From positions 1 through 35,312 of the forward strand of contig QHBZ01000200.1 of the NCBI GenBank assembly GCA_003244055.1: DNA of 35,312 nucleotides. The letters are read 5' to 3'. The stretch is from Pseudonocardiales bacterium (GTDB lineage: Bacteria > Actinomycetota > Actinomycetes > Mycobacteriales > Pseudonocardiaceae). Below the pieces are notes generated by a model that saw only the letters and a list, made by a program, of their open reading frames with translations, did not search any database and had not been told where the DNA came from. Below are positions 16,981 to 24,654 of the stretch, piece by piece; positions within the stretch are counted from its first letter, which is position 1, and each line of letters opens with the position of its first letter. A program made the translations under genes and the position numbers.

Positions 16981-17711
16981 GGCGCAGCCGCGGCCTCCTC
17001 GGGCGCAGCGATCTTAACCTGCAAACCAGCGAGCAGAAGTTCGAGGCCATAGTCGAACCGCCCCGGCCGGTGCGGGCCGTTCAGGTGCGGACTCGCCGCA
17101 GTGACAGCGGGAATCTGCTGCGGTGGGAGCGGCGGGAAATAGCTGGTCTTCTCCTGGGTTGCGCTATCGCGCCGGGGGACGACGTGGCCTATCTGTTGGA
17201 AGCCGGCGGTGTAGATGAACAGGACGAAGAACACGTCGGACGCCTCGGCAGGCGAGAGCCCCGCCGCAAGCAGCAACGCAACCGTTCGCTCCATGATCAA
17301 CAGACCGTGCGGGCCGATTCTGACCCGAACGCTGTAAACCTTGGCCAGCTCATGGTGGGCCGCCAAGGCCTCGTGGTAGCTGCACACCAGCGCCCGGAGC
17401 TGGGTCAACCAGTCACCTTCCGTGACCGACGTGTCCACCTCGCCGAGCATCAGGTCAACCATGAGGTCCACCAGCTCGTCCTTGTCCCGCACATGGTTGT
17501 ACAGGGCCATTGGCGAGACCTCGAGCTCCGTGGCCAGCGCCCGCATCGTCAACGCAGCCAGGCCCTTCTCGTCAACCAGGCCCAGAGCGGCCCGCACTAT
17601 CCGGGGCCGGGACAGCGGGGGCGGCCGCGTTTGATCCTTGCTGGGGTCGATACCGACCCAGGCCGTCGGATCGGAGCGGCCAGGGGCCCGGGACTGGTCG
17701 TTCAACGTCAT
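16974..17711 (-). CDS. TetR-family transcriptional regulator
   Basis: A 245-residue repressor-type protein. After an N-terminal extension of about 30 residues comes the TetR HTH: RPRIVRAALGLVDEKGLAAL, TMRALATELEVSPMALYNHV, RDKDELVDLMVDLML. The C-terminal part (VYSVRVRIGPHGLLIMERTV and GLSPAEASDVFFVLFIYTAG) belongs to the tetracycline-repressor-like C-terminal domain group that binds small molecules. The ATG at 17711 is preceded by GAGGAGC. It diverges from the sigma/DyP operon across a 198-base gap carrying three related palindrome-like sites, so it probably represses both itself and that operon. The ligand is unknown. Confidence 0.93.
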   Translation of the reverse strand: MTLNDQSRAPGRSDPTAWVGIDPSKDQTRPPPLSRPRIVRAALGLVDEKGLAALTMRALATELEVSPMALYNHVRDKDELVDLMVDLMLGEVDTSVTEGDWLTQLRALVCSYHEALAAHHELAKVYSVRVRIGPHGLLIMERTVALLLAAGLSPAEASDVFFVLFIYTAGFQQIGHVVPRRDSATQEKTSYFPPLPPQQIPAVTAASPHLNGPHRPGRFDYGLELLLAGLQVKIAAPEEAAAAPQ

Positions 17712-17734
17712 CGCTCCTCGCTCGCTCTACCGCC

Positions 17735-17834
17735 ATACGTACAACGTATACCCGATTGGGCTATAGCTGTTTTCGCTCCCACACCATAACACTGTACACA
17801 CTAACTTACAACGTATGTTTCACGTACGGCGTAA
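17735..17834. promoter_or_regulatory. Three related operator-like sites between tetR and the sigma gene
   Basis: Site 1 (17735-17749) is a perfect inverted repeat, ATACGT-ACA-ACGTAT. Site 2 (17802-17816, TAACTTACAACGTAT) matches it at 12 of 15 positions, and site 3 (17820-17834, TCACGTACGGCGTAA) at 10 of 15. Sites 2 and 3 start 18 bases apart. Site 1 is 24 bases before the tetR start and sites 2-3 are 76-108 bases before the sigma start. They are probably bound by the TetR protein. Confidence 0.65.
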
Positions 17835-17909
17835 CCCAGCAGGTCTTGCTGCCTGATCACCATCCTGGGCACCTGCCTGGTGCCTACCCAGACGTCACCG
17901 GGGGTACCG

Positions 17910-18500
17910 ATGACAACCATCACCAGCTCGCCTGACGACACAGAGACCACCGCCGATCTACTGCGGCGCGCCTGCGACCGAGATCCGAAGGCGTGGGAGC
18001 AGATCGTGCATCGATATCGGGGGGTGGTGGTCTCGAAGGTGCGTTCGTTCGCACTCCAGGACGCGGATGCCCTCGACGCGGTGCAAATGACCTGGTTGCG
18101 ACTGGCGGAGAACTGCCACCGGATACAGCTACCCGAGCAGCTCGCGGGTTGGCTGGCAACCACCGCAAGTCGGGAGTGCCTGCGCATCCTGCGGCATCAG
18201 GCGCAGCAGACCACGGCGCCATCCTATGTGGCAGTAGAGCGGATGGCTGACCCATCCGTGGGGCCGGAGCAGCACGCCATCGACGCAGACACAGCGCGGC
18301 TGCTGTGGAGTCTCATCGCGACACTGTCACCCCGCCGTCAAGTACTCCTCCGCGAGCTGTTCGTCGATAGCCCGCGACCGTACGCCGAGGTCGCCCGAAG
18401 TACTGGAATCCCAGCCGGCGGCATCGGACCCACCCGTGCGCGTGCCCTGACCCAGCTGCGGCGCAGGCTTGACGAACGCGGGCTGACCTGCCGAACCTGA
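17910..18500 (+). CDS. ECF-type RNA polymerase sigma factor
   Basis: A 196-residue sigma-70-family factor with regions 2 and 4 only. Region 2 spans about residues 20-90 (DPKAWEQIVHRYRGVVVSKV, QDADALDAVQMTWLRLAENC, LAGWLATTASRECLRILRHQ). Region 4 (LIATLSPRRQVLLRELFVDS, ARSTGIPAGGIGPTRARALT, QLRRRL) carries the HTH. The start at ATG 17910 is preceded by GGGGG; a longer start at 17880 adds an unlikely Pro-rich leader. No anti-sigma gene is adjacent. The next gene begins 43 bases later, so it heads a three-gene operon with the 150-residue protein and the DyP-type peroxidase, and it could direct that operon's own transcription. Confidence 0.92.
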   Translation: MTTITSSPDDTETTADLLRRACDRDPKAWEQIVHRYRGVVVSKVRSFALQDADALDAVQMTWLRLAENCHRIQLPEQLAGWLATTASRECLRILRHQAQQTTAPSYVAVERMADPSVGPEQHAIDADTARLLWSLIATLSPRRQVLLRELFVDSPRPYAEVARSTGIPAGGIGPTRARALTQLRRRLDERGLTCRT

Positions 18501-18543
18501 CCCGGACGCTGATCGACTACTGTCCGCCCGAGAGGAGAATCCC

Positions 18544-18996
18544 TTGACCGAGCAGCCACCGCAGCCCGTCCAGAATCCGCTGACCATGGTGATGAAAGCG
18601 AAGTCTGAAGAAGACTACGCCGCGCTTGCACAGCTCGTCGGGCACCTGCAATCGCTGCCACCGGATCAAAATCCGGTCATCATCGCACTGAACAAAATCG
18701 GCACGGTTCATTTCGCCCGGTTCGCTTTCCTGGGCAACGACCAACTCGCGGTGATCACCACCTACGACGGTGCCTTCGAGGTGTACATCAACGAGTTCAT
18801 CGACACTATTGGCGATATTTTCAACGCTCTCTTGGCACACGCGGCGAGCGCCCCGCCGCTACCGGTACAGATCCATCGCCAGGAATTTCTCGACTACGTC
18901 CGCAGTGTCGACGTCGGTTGTGTGGGGAGGTTCTACAGCGCCTATCCCGAGCGCACGGTGCTCGACATTCTTGGGCCGGTCGGCGCCCCGAGCTGA
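18544..18996 (+). CDS. Unknown protein coupled to DyP-type peroxidase
   Basis: A 150-residue protein of unknown function. The core IGTVHFARFAFLGNDQLAVI, then TTYDGAFEVYINEFIDTIGD, looks like a compact alpha/beta domain; sequences of this shape (HFARW-----LLF-S-YDG----Y---F) occur, as I remember, in proteins related to or fused with DyP-type peroxidases, suggesting a ferredoxin-like fold. The TTG start at 18544 is supported by GAGAGGAGAA. The gene lies 24 bases before the DyP gene and 43 after the sigma gene, an evident operon. One Cys (CVGRFYSAYP) is near the C terminus; no signal peptide or haem motif is seen. It may be an accessory subunit of the peroxidase. Confidence 0.75.
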   Translation: MTEQPPQPVQNPLTMVMKAKSEEDYAALAQLVGHLQSLPPDQNPVIIALNKIGTVHFARFAFLGNDQLAVITTYDGAFEVYINEFIDTIGDIFNALLAHAASAPPLPVQIHRQEFLDYVRSVDVGCVGRFYSAYPERTVLDILGPVGAPS

Positions 18997-19020
18997 CATA
19001 TCTCGAGGAGGAGTTCCGCG

Positions 19021-20364
19021 ATGGTGGACGTCGAACTCGCAGATGTGCAGGGATTCATCGTCCGGGGTTATACGATGCCAGTTGCCCGATATTTCGGCCT
19101 GAGTGTTCGCGAGTCGACGGGTGCCCGGGCATTTCTGACCACATTGGTCGGTAGCGATCCGATGGTTCCCTCCATTACCACGGCGCAGCCTTGGGCGATG
19201 AAGCCGGAGTACTGCGTGAACCTGGGTATCACTTTCCGGGGCCTGGCGGCGCTGGGGGTACCGCCAGGCTCCTTGACCAGCTTTCCGGTGGAATACTGCG
19301 AGGGTGCAGTGGCCCGAGCAGCCAACGTAGGTGACGTCGGTACGAGCGCACCCGACCAGTGGCTACGGTGGCTGGTGGACCCGGAGCTGCAGCTGTTGCT
19401 GATGCTGTCCGCCCAGTCTGGCTCCGCGCTCGACGCCGCGACGAAGCGACTGGAACAGTCCTGGTCCACCAGCTGCGTCGAGCTGGGTCGCCACGATGGC
19501 GCTTCGCTGCCCGACGATGTGGCGCACTTCGGATATCGTGACGGAATATCCCAGCCCACCATCGAAGGTGTTCCGCTCGCCGGGCTACCGGATCATCTGC
19601 CGCCAGCCCCACTAGGCGAGTTCCTGCTCGGATACCCCAGCCAGTTCGACCAGTTCAGCTATCCGGTTCCGGAGCCTCCCGAGCTAGGCATCAACGGTAG
19701 CTTCGCCGCATTCCGCGTGCTTGAACAAGACGTTGCCGCGTTCGCGGAGTTCGTCAGCCAGCAGGCGTTGACGACGGGATTGTCGGAAGAACTGATCGAA
19801 GCGAAGCTGTGCGGGCGCTGGCGCAACGGCACGCCGTTGGTCCTCTCACCGGACACCGACACACCCGAGCCCCCGATTCCGCCCGAAGCGATGAACGACT
19901 TCGACTACATCGGACAGTACGATGACCAGCGGGGTTACCGTTGCCCGATCGGATCGCACATTCGCCGGATGAATCCGCGCGGGCAACGCGTCGCCGGCGA
20001 TGCCGGTCACCTGCACCGCATCGTCCGACGCGGTATCGCCTATGGTCCGCCATATGACCCGGAACATCCCAGGGACGGGCAGTCTCGAGGCCTGCTCGGG
20101 CTATTCATCGGGATCAGCCTGCACGATCAGTTCGAGTTCCTCATGACCCAATGGGCGAATGACGGGATCTTCACCGCCGGGCTCGGCCGCACCAACGACC
20201 CGCTGATCGGAGCCCAGGCCAACGGGGCTGGAACTTTCTCGATACCGCAGGCGGCGGGATCGGTGACACTGCAGGGACTCACGCGATTCGTCACCACCCG
20301 CGGTGGCGCCTACTGCTTCCTGCCCAGCATCTCCGCGATCCGCTACCTGGCGACCTTGGCGTAG
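19021..20364 (+). CDS. DyP-type haem peroxidase
   Basis: A 447-residue dye-decolorising peroxidase-family protein; haem oxidises organic substrates with peroxide. The catalytic GXXDG motif is GYRDG at 171-175 (D174 the acid/base residue). The proximal haem histidine is H313 in CPIGSHIRRMNPRG, and the distal arginine is in IVRRGIAYGPPYD. The C-terminal domain continues GLLGLFIGISLHDQFEFLMT with a final RGGAYCFLPSI. It is longer than the 300-350 residue bacterial A/B classes, like class C/D members. No Tat signal is present, so it is cytosolic unless carried by a partner. AGGAGGAG precedes the ATG. Its operon with a sigma factor and divergence from tetR suggest induction by a specific small molecule. 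Confidence 0.92.
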   Translation: MVDVELADVQGFIVRGYTMPVARYFGLSVRESTGARAFLTTLVGSDPMVPSITTAQPWAMKPEYCVNLGITFRGLAALGVPPGSLTSFPVEYCEGAVARAANVGDVGTSAPDQWLRWLVDPELQLLLMLSAQSGSALDAATKRLEQSWSTSCVELGRHDGASLPDDVAHFGYRDGISQPTIEGVPLAGLPDHLPPAPLGEFLLGYPSQFDQFSYPVPEPPELGINGSFAAFRVLEQDVAAFAEFVSQQALTTGLSEELIEAKLCGRWRNGTPLVLSPDTDTPEPPIPPEAMNDFDYIGQYDDQRGYRCPIGSHIRRMNPRGQRVAGDAGHLHRIVRRGIAYGPPYDPEHPRDGQSRGLLGLFIGISLHDQFEFLMTQWANDGIFTAGLGRTNDPLIGAQANGAGTFSIPQAAGSVTLQGLTRFVTTRGGAYCFLPSISAIRYLATLA

Positions 20365-20372
20365 CCGCAAGA

Positions 20373-20777
20373 TCAACTCTTGGCGCCGAACACCCGACCG
20401 TCGATCGACAACGTCGTCGTCTCCCGGCCGTCGGCGAAATCAGCGCTGACGACCAGGCCGTTGCTCATCCGGAGGTCCACATCAACGATGAGACCGTAGC
20501 CGGCCAACTCCTCGCCCATCAGGATGCAGCCCTCTGACAGGCGGGAACTCGCCCCCTTCAACCGCTGCCAGGGCACCCACAGCCACGGTTCTCCCTGCCC
20601 TATCAGGCCATGGTGGACCGCACACACCGGCACCGGCAGAGTCCATCGCTGCCGTTGATCGGAACGTCGTGCTGCAGGTCGCTCCGGTAACCGGTGCAGT
20701 GGATCACTACGCGCGACGCTGGCCCGGTTGGCGGCATGCTTTCGAAGGTAGCGTGCCGGCGCTGCGCCGACCATCAC
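20373..20777 (-). CDS. Unknown protein, possibly frameshifted at the 5' end
   Basis: The C-terminal two thirds looks coding: LPVPVCAVHHGLIGQGEPWL, WVPWQRLKGASSRLSEGCIL, MGEELAGYGLIVDVDLRMSN and DGRETTTLSIDGRVFGAKS. The first 45 residues are Arg/Ala-rich and unconvincing. In the next frame over the same bases an alternative N terminus appears (MPPTGPASRVVIHCTGYRSD, then LQHDVPINGSDGL) that would join the body by a one-base shift near 20640-20650. Either the gene has a frameshift, or the weak N terminus is genuine. It starts at GTG 20777 (or ATG 20774), overlapping the stop of the upstream small gene. It is convergent with the peroxidase gene. Function unknown. Confidence 0.45.
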   Translation of the reverse strand: MMVGAAPARYLRKHAANRASVARSDPLHRLPERPAARRSDQRQRWTLPVPVCAVHHGLIGQGEPWLWVPWQRLKGASSRLSEGCILMGEELAGYGLIVDVDLRMSNGLVVSADFADGRETTTLSIDGRVFGAKS

Positions 20778-21061
20778 ATCCGGCGGATGATGTCCTCGAC
20801 CGGATCTGGTTCGGGAGCTGGTGTTTCGAGCACCCTAATCTGATGGGCCCGCGTGTCGGAAACCCGCGCCGGGGGCAGGGCGAACGGGGCGCTGCGCCAC
20901 TCGTCGGGTGGAATCCCGCCCCAGGACAGGTGGTTGTCCAGGTCCTTGATCGCCTGGATGAGATCGTGCACAGGGGGCGGTGTGGCGGCCGGGCTGCCCT
21001 GGCCCAGGGTGGCCATCGAGCTTCGGATACTTCGCAGGATCGCGTTCGGATTCTTTGTCAT
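20774..21061 (-). CDS. Small unknown protein
   Basis: A 95-residue protein (MTKNPNAILRSIRSSMATLG, VHDLIQAIKDLDNHLSWGGI, PPDEWRSAPFALPP), ending in an acidic EPDPVEDIIRRM. ATG 21061 follows GGGAGGCC; a GTG three bases further upstream is also possible. The middle is likely helical and the C-terminal half Pro-rich. The stop overlaps the start of the next gene (ATGTGATG), so the two would be translated together. I do not recognise the family. Confidence 0.65.
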   Translation of the reverse strand: MTKNPNAILRSIRSSMATLGQGSPAATPPPVHDLIQAIKDLDNHLSWGGIPPDEWRSAPFALPPARVSDTRAHQIRVLETPAPEPDPVEDIIRRM

Positions 21062-21247
21062 CACGGGGCCTCCCGCGGAGTGCGCGGCATCCAAGGTTGT
21101 CCTGCGCTGATTGCGCGTCCCAAGAGGTTACTCCCACTTGCGGAGCACCCTGATCGGCGGCATGGCCATGTCCCCGGTAAAGGGCGCGGCGCGGCTGTAC
21201 GCGACCCGTTTTCACCCGGAAAGGGTCGATGCTGCGCGCGTGGTGGG

Positions 21248-22093
21248 ATGAACCCCGTGCACGTGACGGTGGTGGGCAGCGTCAACCCTGATCTGGTGGC
21301 CGCGCTGCCGCGGCTACCAGGCCCCGGCGAGACCCTGACCGCCACCGGCTTGACCCGCATCCCCGGCGGCAAAGGAGCAAATCAGGCGCTGGCCACCCAT
21401 CGACAGGGCCTACCGGTCCAGCTGGTCGCAGCGGTCGGCGCCGACCCCGAGGCCGACACCGCGCTCGAGCTGTTATACCGCGAAGGAGTAGCGCTGGACC
21501 GGCTGCGAACGGTCCCCGAGCCGACCGGGCTAGCGCTGATCGCCGTCGATCCAGCGGGAGAGACCACCATCGTGGTGGTCCCAGGCGCAAACGCGACGCT
21601 GCGAGTGGCAGCCCAGGACGTCGCAGGCGCCGCCGCGGTGCTCACCGTGCTGGAAGTACCCGAGCAGGCAGTGATCGCCGCTGCTCAGCATGCCACCGGG
21701 CTATTCGTGCTCAATGCATCTCCGGCCCGTCCGGTACCAGCCGCGGTGCTACGGCGCGCCGATTTGGTGGTGGTCAACCGCATCGAGTACACCGCGCTGC
21801 CCGGTCTGCGGGATGCCCGAGCCGTGGCTGTCACCGACGGACCCCGCGGCGCGGCGCTGCTCCGCGACGGCGTGCAGGTAGCGGCCGCAACGCCCCCACC
21901 GGTCAGCGCGGTGGACGGCACCGCTGCCGGAGACGCCTTCATCGGCTCCGCGGTAGCGAGTTTACTGCGCGGGCTGCCCGACGCCGAGTTGCTCGCCCGG
22001 GCCTGCGCTGCTGGCGCACTGGCGGCCACCCGGCCCGGTGCTCAACCGTCTCTGCCGACCTCTGCCGAGATCGACGAGGTGCTTTCCCGGTGA
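21248..22093 (+). CDS. rbsK: Ribokinase (PfkB family)
   Basis: Phosphorylates ribose to ribose-5-phosphate with ATP. The 281-residue protein shows PfkB features: VTVVGSVNPDLVAALPRLPG at the N terminus, IPGGKGANQALATHR (substrate binding), and the ATP/anion-hole signature VDGTAAGDAFIGSAVASLL with the catalytic Asp. The frame is open far upstream (to about 20669), but that part overlaps the small gene on the other strand and has no family likeness; ATG 21248 starts the domain exactly. Its stop overlaps the nucleoside hydrolase start (GTGA), so the pair can convert nucleosides to base plus ribose-5-phosphate. Confidence 0.93.
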   Translation: MNPVHVTVVGSVNPDLVAALPRLPGPGETLTATGLTRIPGGKGANQALATHRQGLPVQLVAAVGADPEADTALELLYREGVALDRLRTVPEPTGLALIAVDPAGETTIVVVPGANATLRVAAQDVAGAAAVLTVLEVPEQAVIAAAQHATGLFVLNASPARPVPAAVLRRADLVVVNRIEYTALPGLRDARAVAVTDGPRGAALLRDGVQVAAATPPPVSAVDGTAAGDAFIGSAVASLLRGLPDAELLARACAAGALAATRPGAQPSLPTSAEIDEVLSR

Positions 22094-23001
22094 CCGTGCC
22101 GATGATCATTGACACCGACCCCGGAGTGGACGACGCGGTGGCGCTGATGCTGGCCGCGGCTAGCCCGGAGGTGCGGCTGCTCGCCGTAACCACGGTATTC
22201 GGCAATGCCGACGTAGAGGTCACCACCGCCAACGCGGTGCGGCTGCGGACCCTGGCCGGGCTCGGCGACCTGCCGGTGGCCGCCGGTGCCGACCGGCCAC
22301 TGGTGTACCCACAACTGCGGCGGACCGATCGCTGGCACGGGCGAGACGGCCTCGGCGGTCATGCCGACCTGCTACCGCAACCCAGCGGACCGATCAGTGC
22401 CCTCGGCGCGGTTACCCTGATGGCCACCCTGCTGCGTGGCGCAGCGACCCCAGTGACGCTGGTGGCCATCGGACCGCTGACCAACATCGCGCTACTGCTC
22501 GCCGTGCACCCGGAGCTCAAGCCCCGGATCGGCCGCATCGTGATCATGGGTGGCAACCTCGCCGGTTCGTCGGCCGAGTTCAACATCGACTCCGACCCAG
22601 AAGCCGCCCGCCGGGTGCTGGTCGAGGAAGACGTACCGACCACGTTGGTGCCGTTGAACGTCACCCAGCGAGCCACGGTCGATGATGCGTGGCTCGCCGA
22701 GCTGGCGGAAGCCGGACCGCGCTGCGCGGCGCTGGCCGGCATCATCGGACATTGCGGGCAACAGCGCGCGTCGCCGGTGGCGCTGCACGACTCGTTGGCC
22801 GTGCTGGAAGCGGCCGTAGCGGGCATGCTGGCAACCACGCCGATGATCCTTCAGGTGGGCTGCGATCACGGAGGTGATCGCGGTGCCGTGCGGCCGGGCA
22901 GCGGTCAGGAAACAACGGCGCGTGTCGTTCAGGTGGCCTGTGACGCCGACCCGACGTCGATCAACGCGATGATCCTGCACCGGCTCCGATCTTTGCGGTG
23001 A
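22090..23001 (+). CDS. Nucleoside hydrolase (IUNH family)
   Basis: Cleaves the N-glycosidic bond of ribonucleosides, giving base and ribose. The 303-residue protein begins with the calcium-binding signature MIIDTDPGVDDAVALMLAAA. Further motifs are AVTTVFGNADVEVTTANA, the active-site region IVIMGGNLAGSSAEFNIDSD and the C-terminal LHDSLAVLEA. The length is typical. The start is GTG 22090, overlapping rbsK by four bases. Purine or pyrimidine preference cannot be read from the sequence. The 3' end overlaps the convergent VanZ-like gene by 41 bases. Confidence 0.95.
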   Translation: MTVPMIIDTDPGVDDAVALMLAAASPEVRLLAVTTVFGNADVEVTTANAVRLRTLAGLGDLPVAAGADRPLVYPQLRRTDRWHGRDGLGGHADLLPQPSGPISALGAVTLMATLLRGAATPVTLVAIGPLTNIALLLAVHPELKPRIGRIVIMGGNLAGSSAEFNIDSDPEAARRVLVEEDVPTTLVPLNVTQRATVDDAWLAELAEAGPRCAALAGIIGHCGQQRASPVALHDSLAVLEAAVAGMLATTPMILQVGCDHGGDRGAVRPGSGQETTARVVQVACDADPTSINAMILHRLRSLR

Positions 23002-23545
23002 CGCCAGGCGATCGCCGCGCTTGCAGCTGCAACACCACCACCGCCAGCAATGCGCCGATGACACCGCCAGCGGTGTTGTGCACCAGATCGCGGAGCTGAC
23101 ACTCGCCACCGCCAGTAGCGCCCTGGACGAACTCCGCGAACCCGCTGACCAACGCGCTGGATGCCACGGCGAGCAACGGGCGACGAGTCGCCAGGGTCCC
23201 GAAAAACGCGAACGGCACCAGCATCGCCACGTTGAGCTGCTCGTAGAGATGGGCCAACGACAGGCTGCCGATCGAACATTCCCGCAACGTCGTCAGCGGG
23301 TTGAAGCCACCCGCTTCGAAGTGTCCAAACGGCCGTACCACGGTGAGCGCCAGCGCCAGCGCCAGCGCGCACCCGGCAAGTACCGCCGGCCTCTGAGCCC
23401 AACCCCGACGCGGGGCCAGCCACCAGGCCAGCCCGCCGAGCAGCACCGATCCGGGAATGAAGGCTGCGGGTACCTCAAGGTGGTGCAGCAGGATGTTGAG
23501 GAGGTTGTGCGGGTTGAGGTCTGGTCCGTCTGACACCCCGAGCAT
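22961..23545 (-). CDS. VanZ-like integral membrane protein
   Basis: A 194-residue membrane protein with about five hydrophobic segments (for example IPGSVLLGGLAWWLA, AVLAGCALALALALTVV, LNVAMLVPFAFFGTL, LLAVASSALVSGFAEFVQGA, LVHNTAGGVIGALLAVVVLQ). The NVAMLVPFAFFG ... CQLRDLVHNTAGGVIG pattern is the VanZ-family hallmark. VanZ relatives can affect glycopeptide susceptibility, but most are of unknown role. ATG 23545 was used; an open extension to 23581 adds a 12-residue basic leader with no better ribosome site. The gene is convergent with, and overlaps the end of, the nucleoside hydrolase gene. Confidence 0.85.
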   Translation of the reverse strand: MLGVSDGPDLNPHNLLNILLHHLEVPAAFIPGSVLLGGLAWWLAPRRGWAQRPAVLAGCALALALALTVVRPFGHFEAGGFNPLTTLRECSIGSLSLAHLYEQLNVAMLVPFAFFGTLATRRPLLAVASSALVSGFAEFVQGATGGGECQLRDLVHNTAGGVIGALLAVVVLQLQARRSPGVTAKIGAGAGSSR

Positions 23546-23605
23546 GCTAGCCGAACCGGTGCGCAACCGGGCTCCCGCCACACCGACCGTTGCCGGCAGC
23601 CACCC

Positions 23606-23755
23606 TTACCTGTTGGCGGTGAAAGCGCCGAAGGCGGTCGTGACAACGAATAGGATGATCCCGACGACAAAGAGCCACAACAGGCCCTTTATGGCAATCC
23701 CGATGAACACGACGATGAGCCAGATGACGAGCAGCGCGACGATCAGACCCAGCAT
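23606..23755 (-). CDS. 49-residue hydrophobic membrane peptide
   Basis: A short gene encodes MLGLIVALLVIWLIVVFIGI, then AIKGLLWLFVVGIILFVVTT and AFGAFTANR: two membrane-spanning stretches joined by a single lysine turn. ATG 23755 follows a good TTGGAGG eight bases upstream, which supports a real gene. Peptides of this shape are common and conserved in actinobacteria, from memory. It lies alone between the VanZ-like gene and an enoyl-CoA hydratase gene. Function unknown. Confidence 0.8.
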   Translation of the reverse strand: MLGLIVALLVIWLIVVFIGIAIKGLLWLFVVGIILFVVTTAFGAFTANR

Positions 23756-23847
23756 GACGGCGTCCTCCAAGATTGCGGCGGCGTGTACCTGCCATACTAC
23801 TCACTGCAATCAGCCCAGTGCATACGTGGTAACCACGCAGACGCGGG

Positions 23848-24636
23848 CTATTGGCCGGTGAAGGTCGCCTTGCCGGGGCCATGGTCGAGGAACGAGCGGA
23901 TCCCCGTCACGCGGTCCTCGGTTCGGGCGAGGGCGGCGAATGCTTCGGCCTCCAGCGCGAGACCGTTGCTGAGATCGACGTCGAGCCCGTCGTCGATGGC
24001 GGCTTTGGCCGCTGCGAGCGCGAGCGCCGGCCCGGCGGCGAACTGGGCGGCCCAACGCGACGCCGCGCCGTACACGTCATCGCGGGTGACCACCTCGTCG
24101 ACCAGGCCGATCCGCAGCGCCTCCGCCGCCTCGACGAAGCGGCCGGTGTAGATCAGTTCTTTGGCTCGGGCCGGACCGATCAACCGGGGAAGCCGCTGGG
24201 TGCCGCCCGCACCTGGGATGATCCCGAGCAGGATCTCCGGCTGGCCGATCTTGGCGTTGTCCGCGGCGATCCGCCGATCGCAACACAGCGCAAGTTCGCA
24301 GCCACCGCCGAGCGCGAAGCCCGCGATCGCAGCCACCGTCGGTTTCGGGATGTCCGCCACCGCGCGAAACGCCGCGGACAGCGCCGCGGCCTGCGCCGCC
24401 ACCGCGGCCGGCGGCATCGTCGCCATTTCCTTGAGGTCGGCCCCGGCCGCGAACACCTTCTCGCCACCGTAGACGATCACCGCCCGGACGTCGGTGCGAT
24501 CTGCTGCCTGCCGCGCCGCGGACTGGATCTCCTGGGCACACCTGCGGCTCAACGCGTTCATCGGTGGCCGGTCCAGCCGGATCGTGCCGATTGCGTCGCG
24601 CACGTCAAGCCTGACGAACTCGCCCTCCACCGCCAT
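23848..24636 (-). CDS. Enoyl-CoA hydratase/isomerase (crotonase family)
   Basis: A 262-residue crotonase-fold enzyme, probably adding water to trans-2-enoyl-CoA in fatty-acid breakdown. The oxyanion-hole segments are AAGADLKEM and [17 protein letters not shown], and the catalytic region is [20 protein letters not shown] with the conserved Glu. The [12 protein letters not shown] form is typical of true hydratases. The C-terminal [20 protein letters not shown] is also typical. It precedes the ABC ATPase gene in the opposite sense of transcription order, with 18 bases between, so the two are probably one operon (ATPase first). Many paralogues (echA) exist, so the number is not assigned. Confidence 0.93.
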   Translation of the reverse strand: MAVEGEFVRLDVRDAIGTIRLDRPPMNALSRRCAQEIQSAARQAADRTDVRAVIVYGGEKVFAAGADLKEMATMPPAAVAAQAAALSAAFRAVADIPKPTVAAIAGFALGGGCELALCCDRRIAADNAKIGQPEILLGIIPGAGGTQRLPRLIGPARAKELIYTGRFVEAAEALRIGLVDEVVTRDDVYGAASRWAAQFAAGPALALAAAKAAIDDGLDVDLSNGLALEAEAFAALARTEDRVTGIRSFLDHGPGKATFTGQ

Positions 24637-24654
24637 AGGTTCGAACGCTACCGG

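Noticed and set aside
20669-21247. Upstream extension of the ribokinase reading frame by 193 codons
   Set aside because: No ribokinase-family sequence; overlaps a small minus-strand gene with its own ribosome-binding site. The domain starts at ATG 21248.
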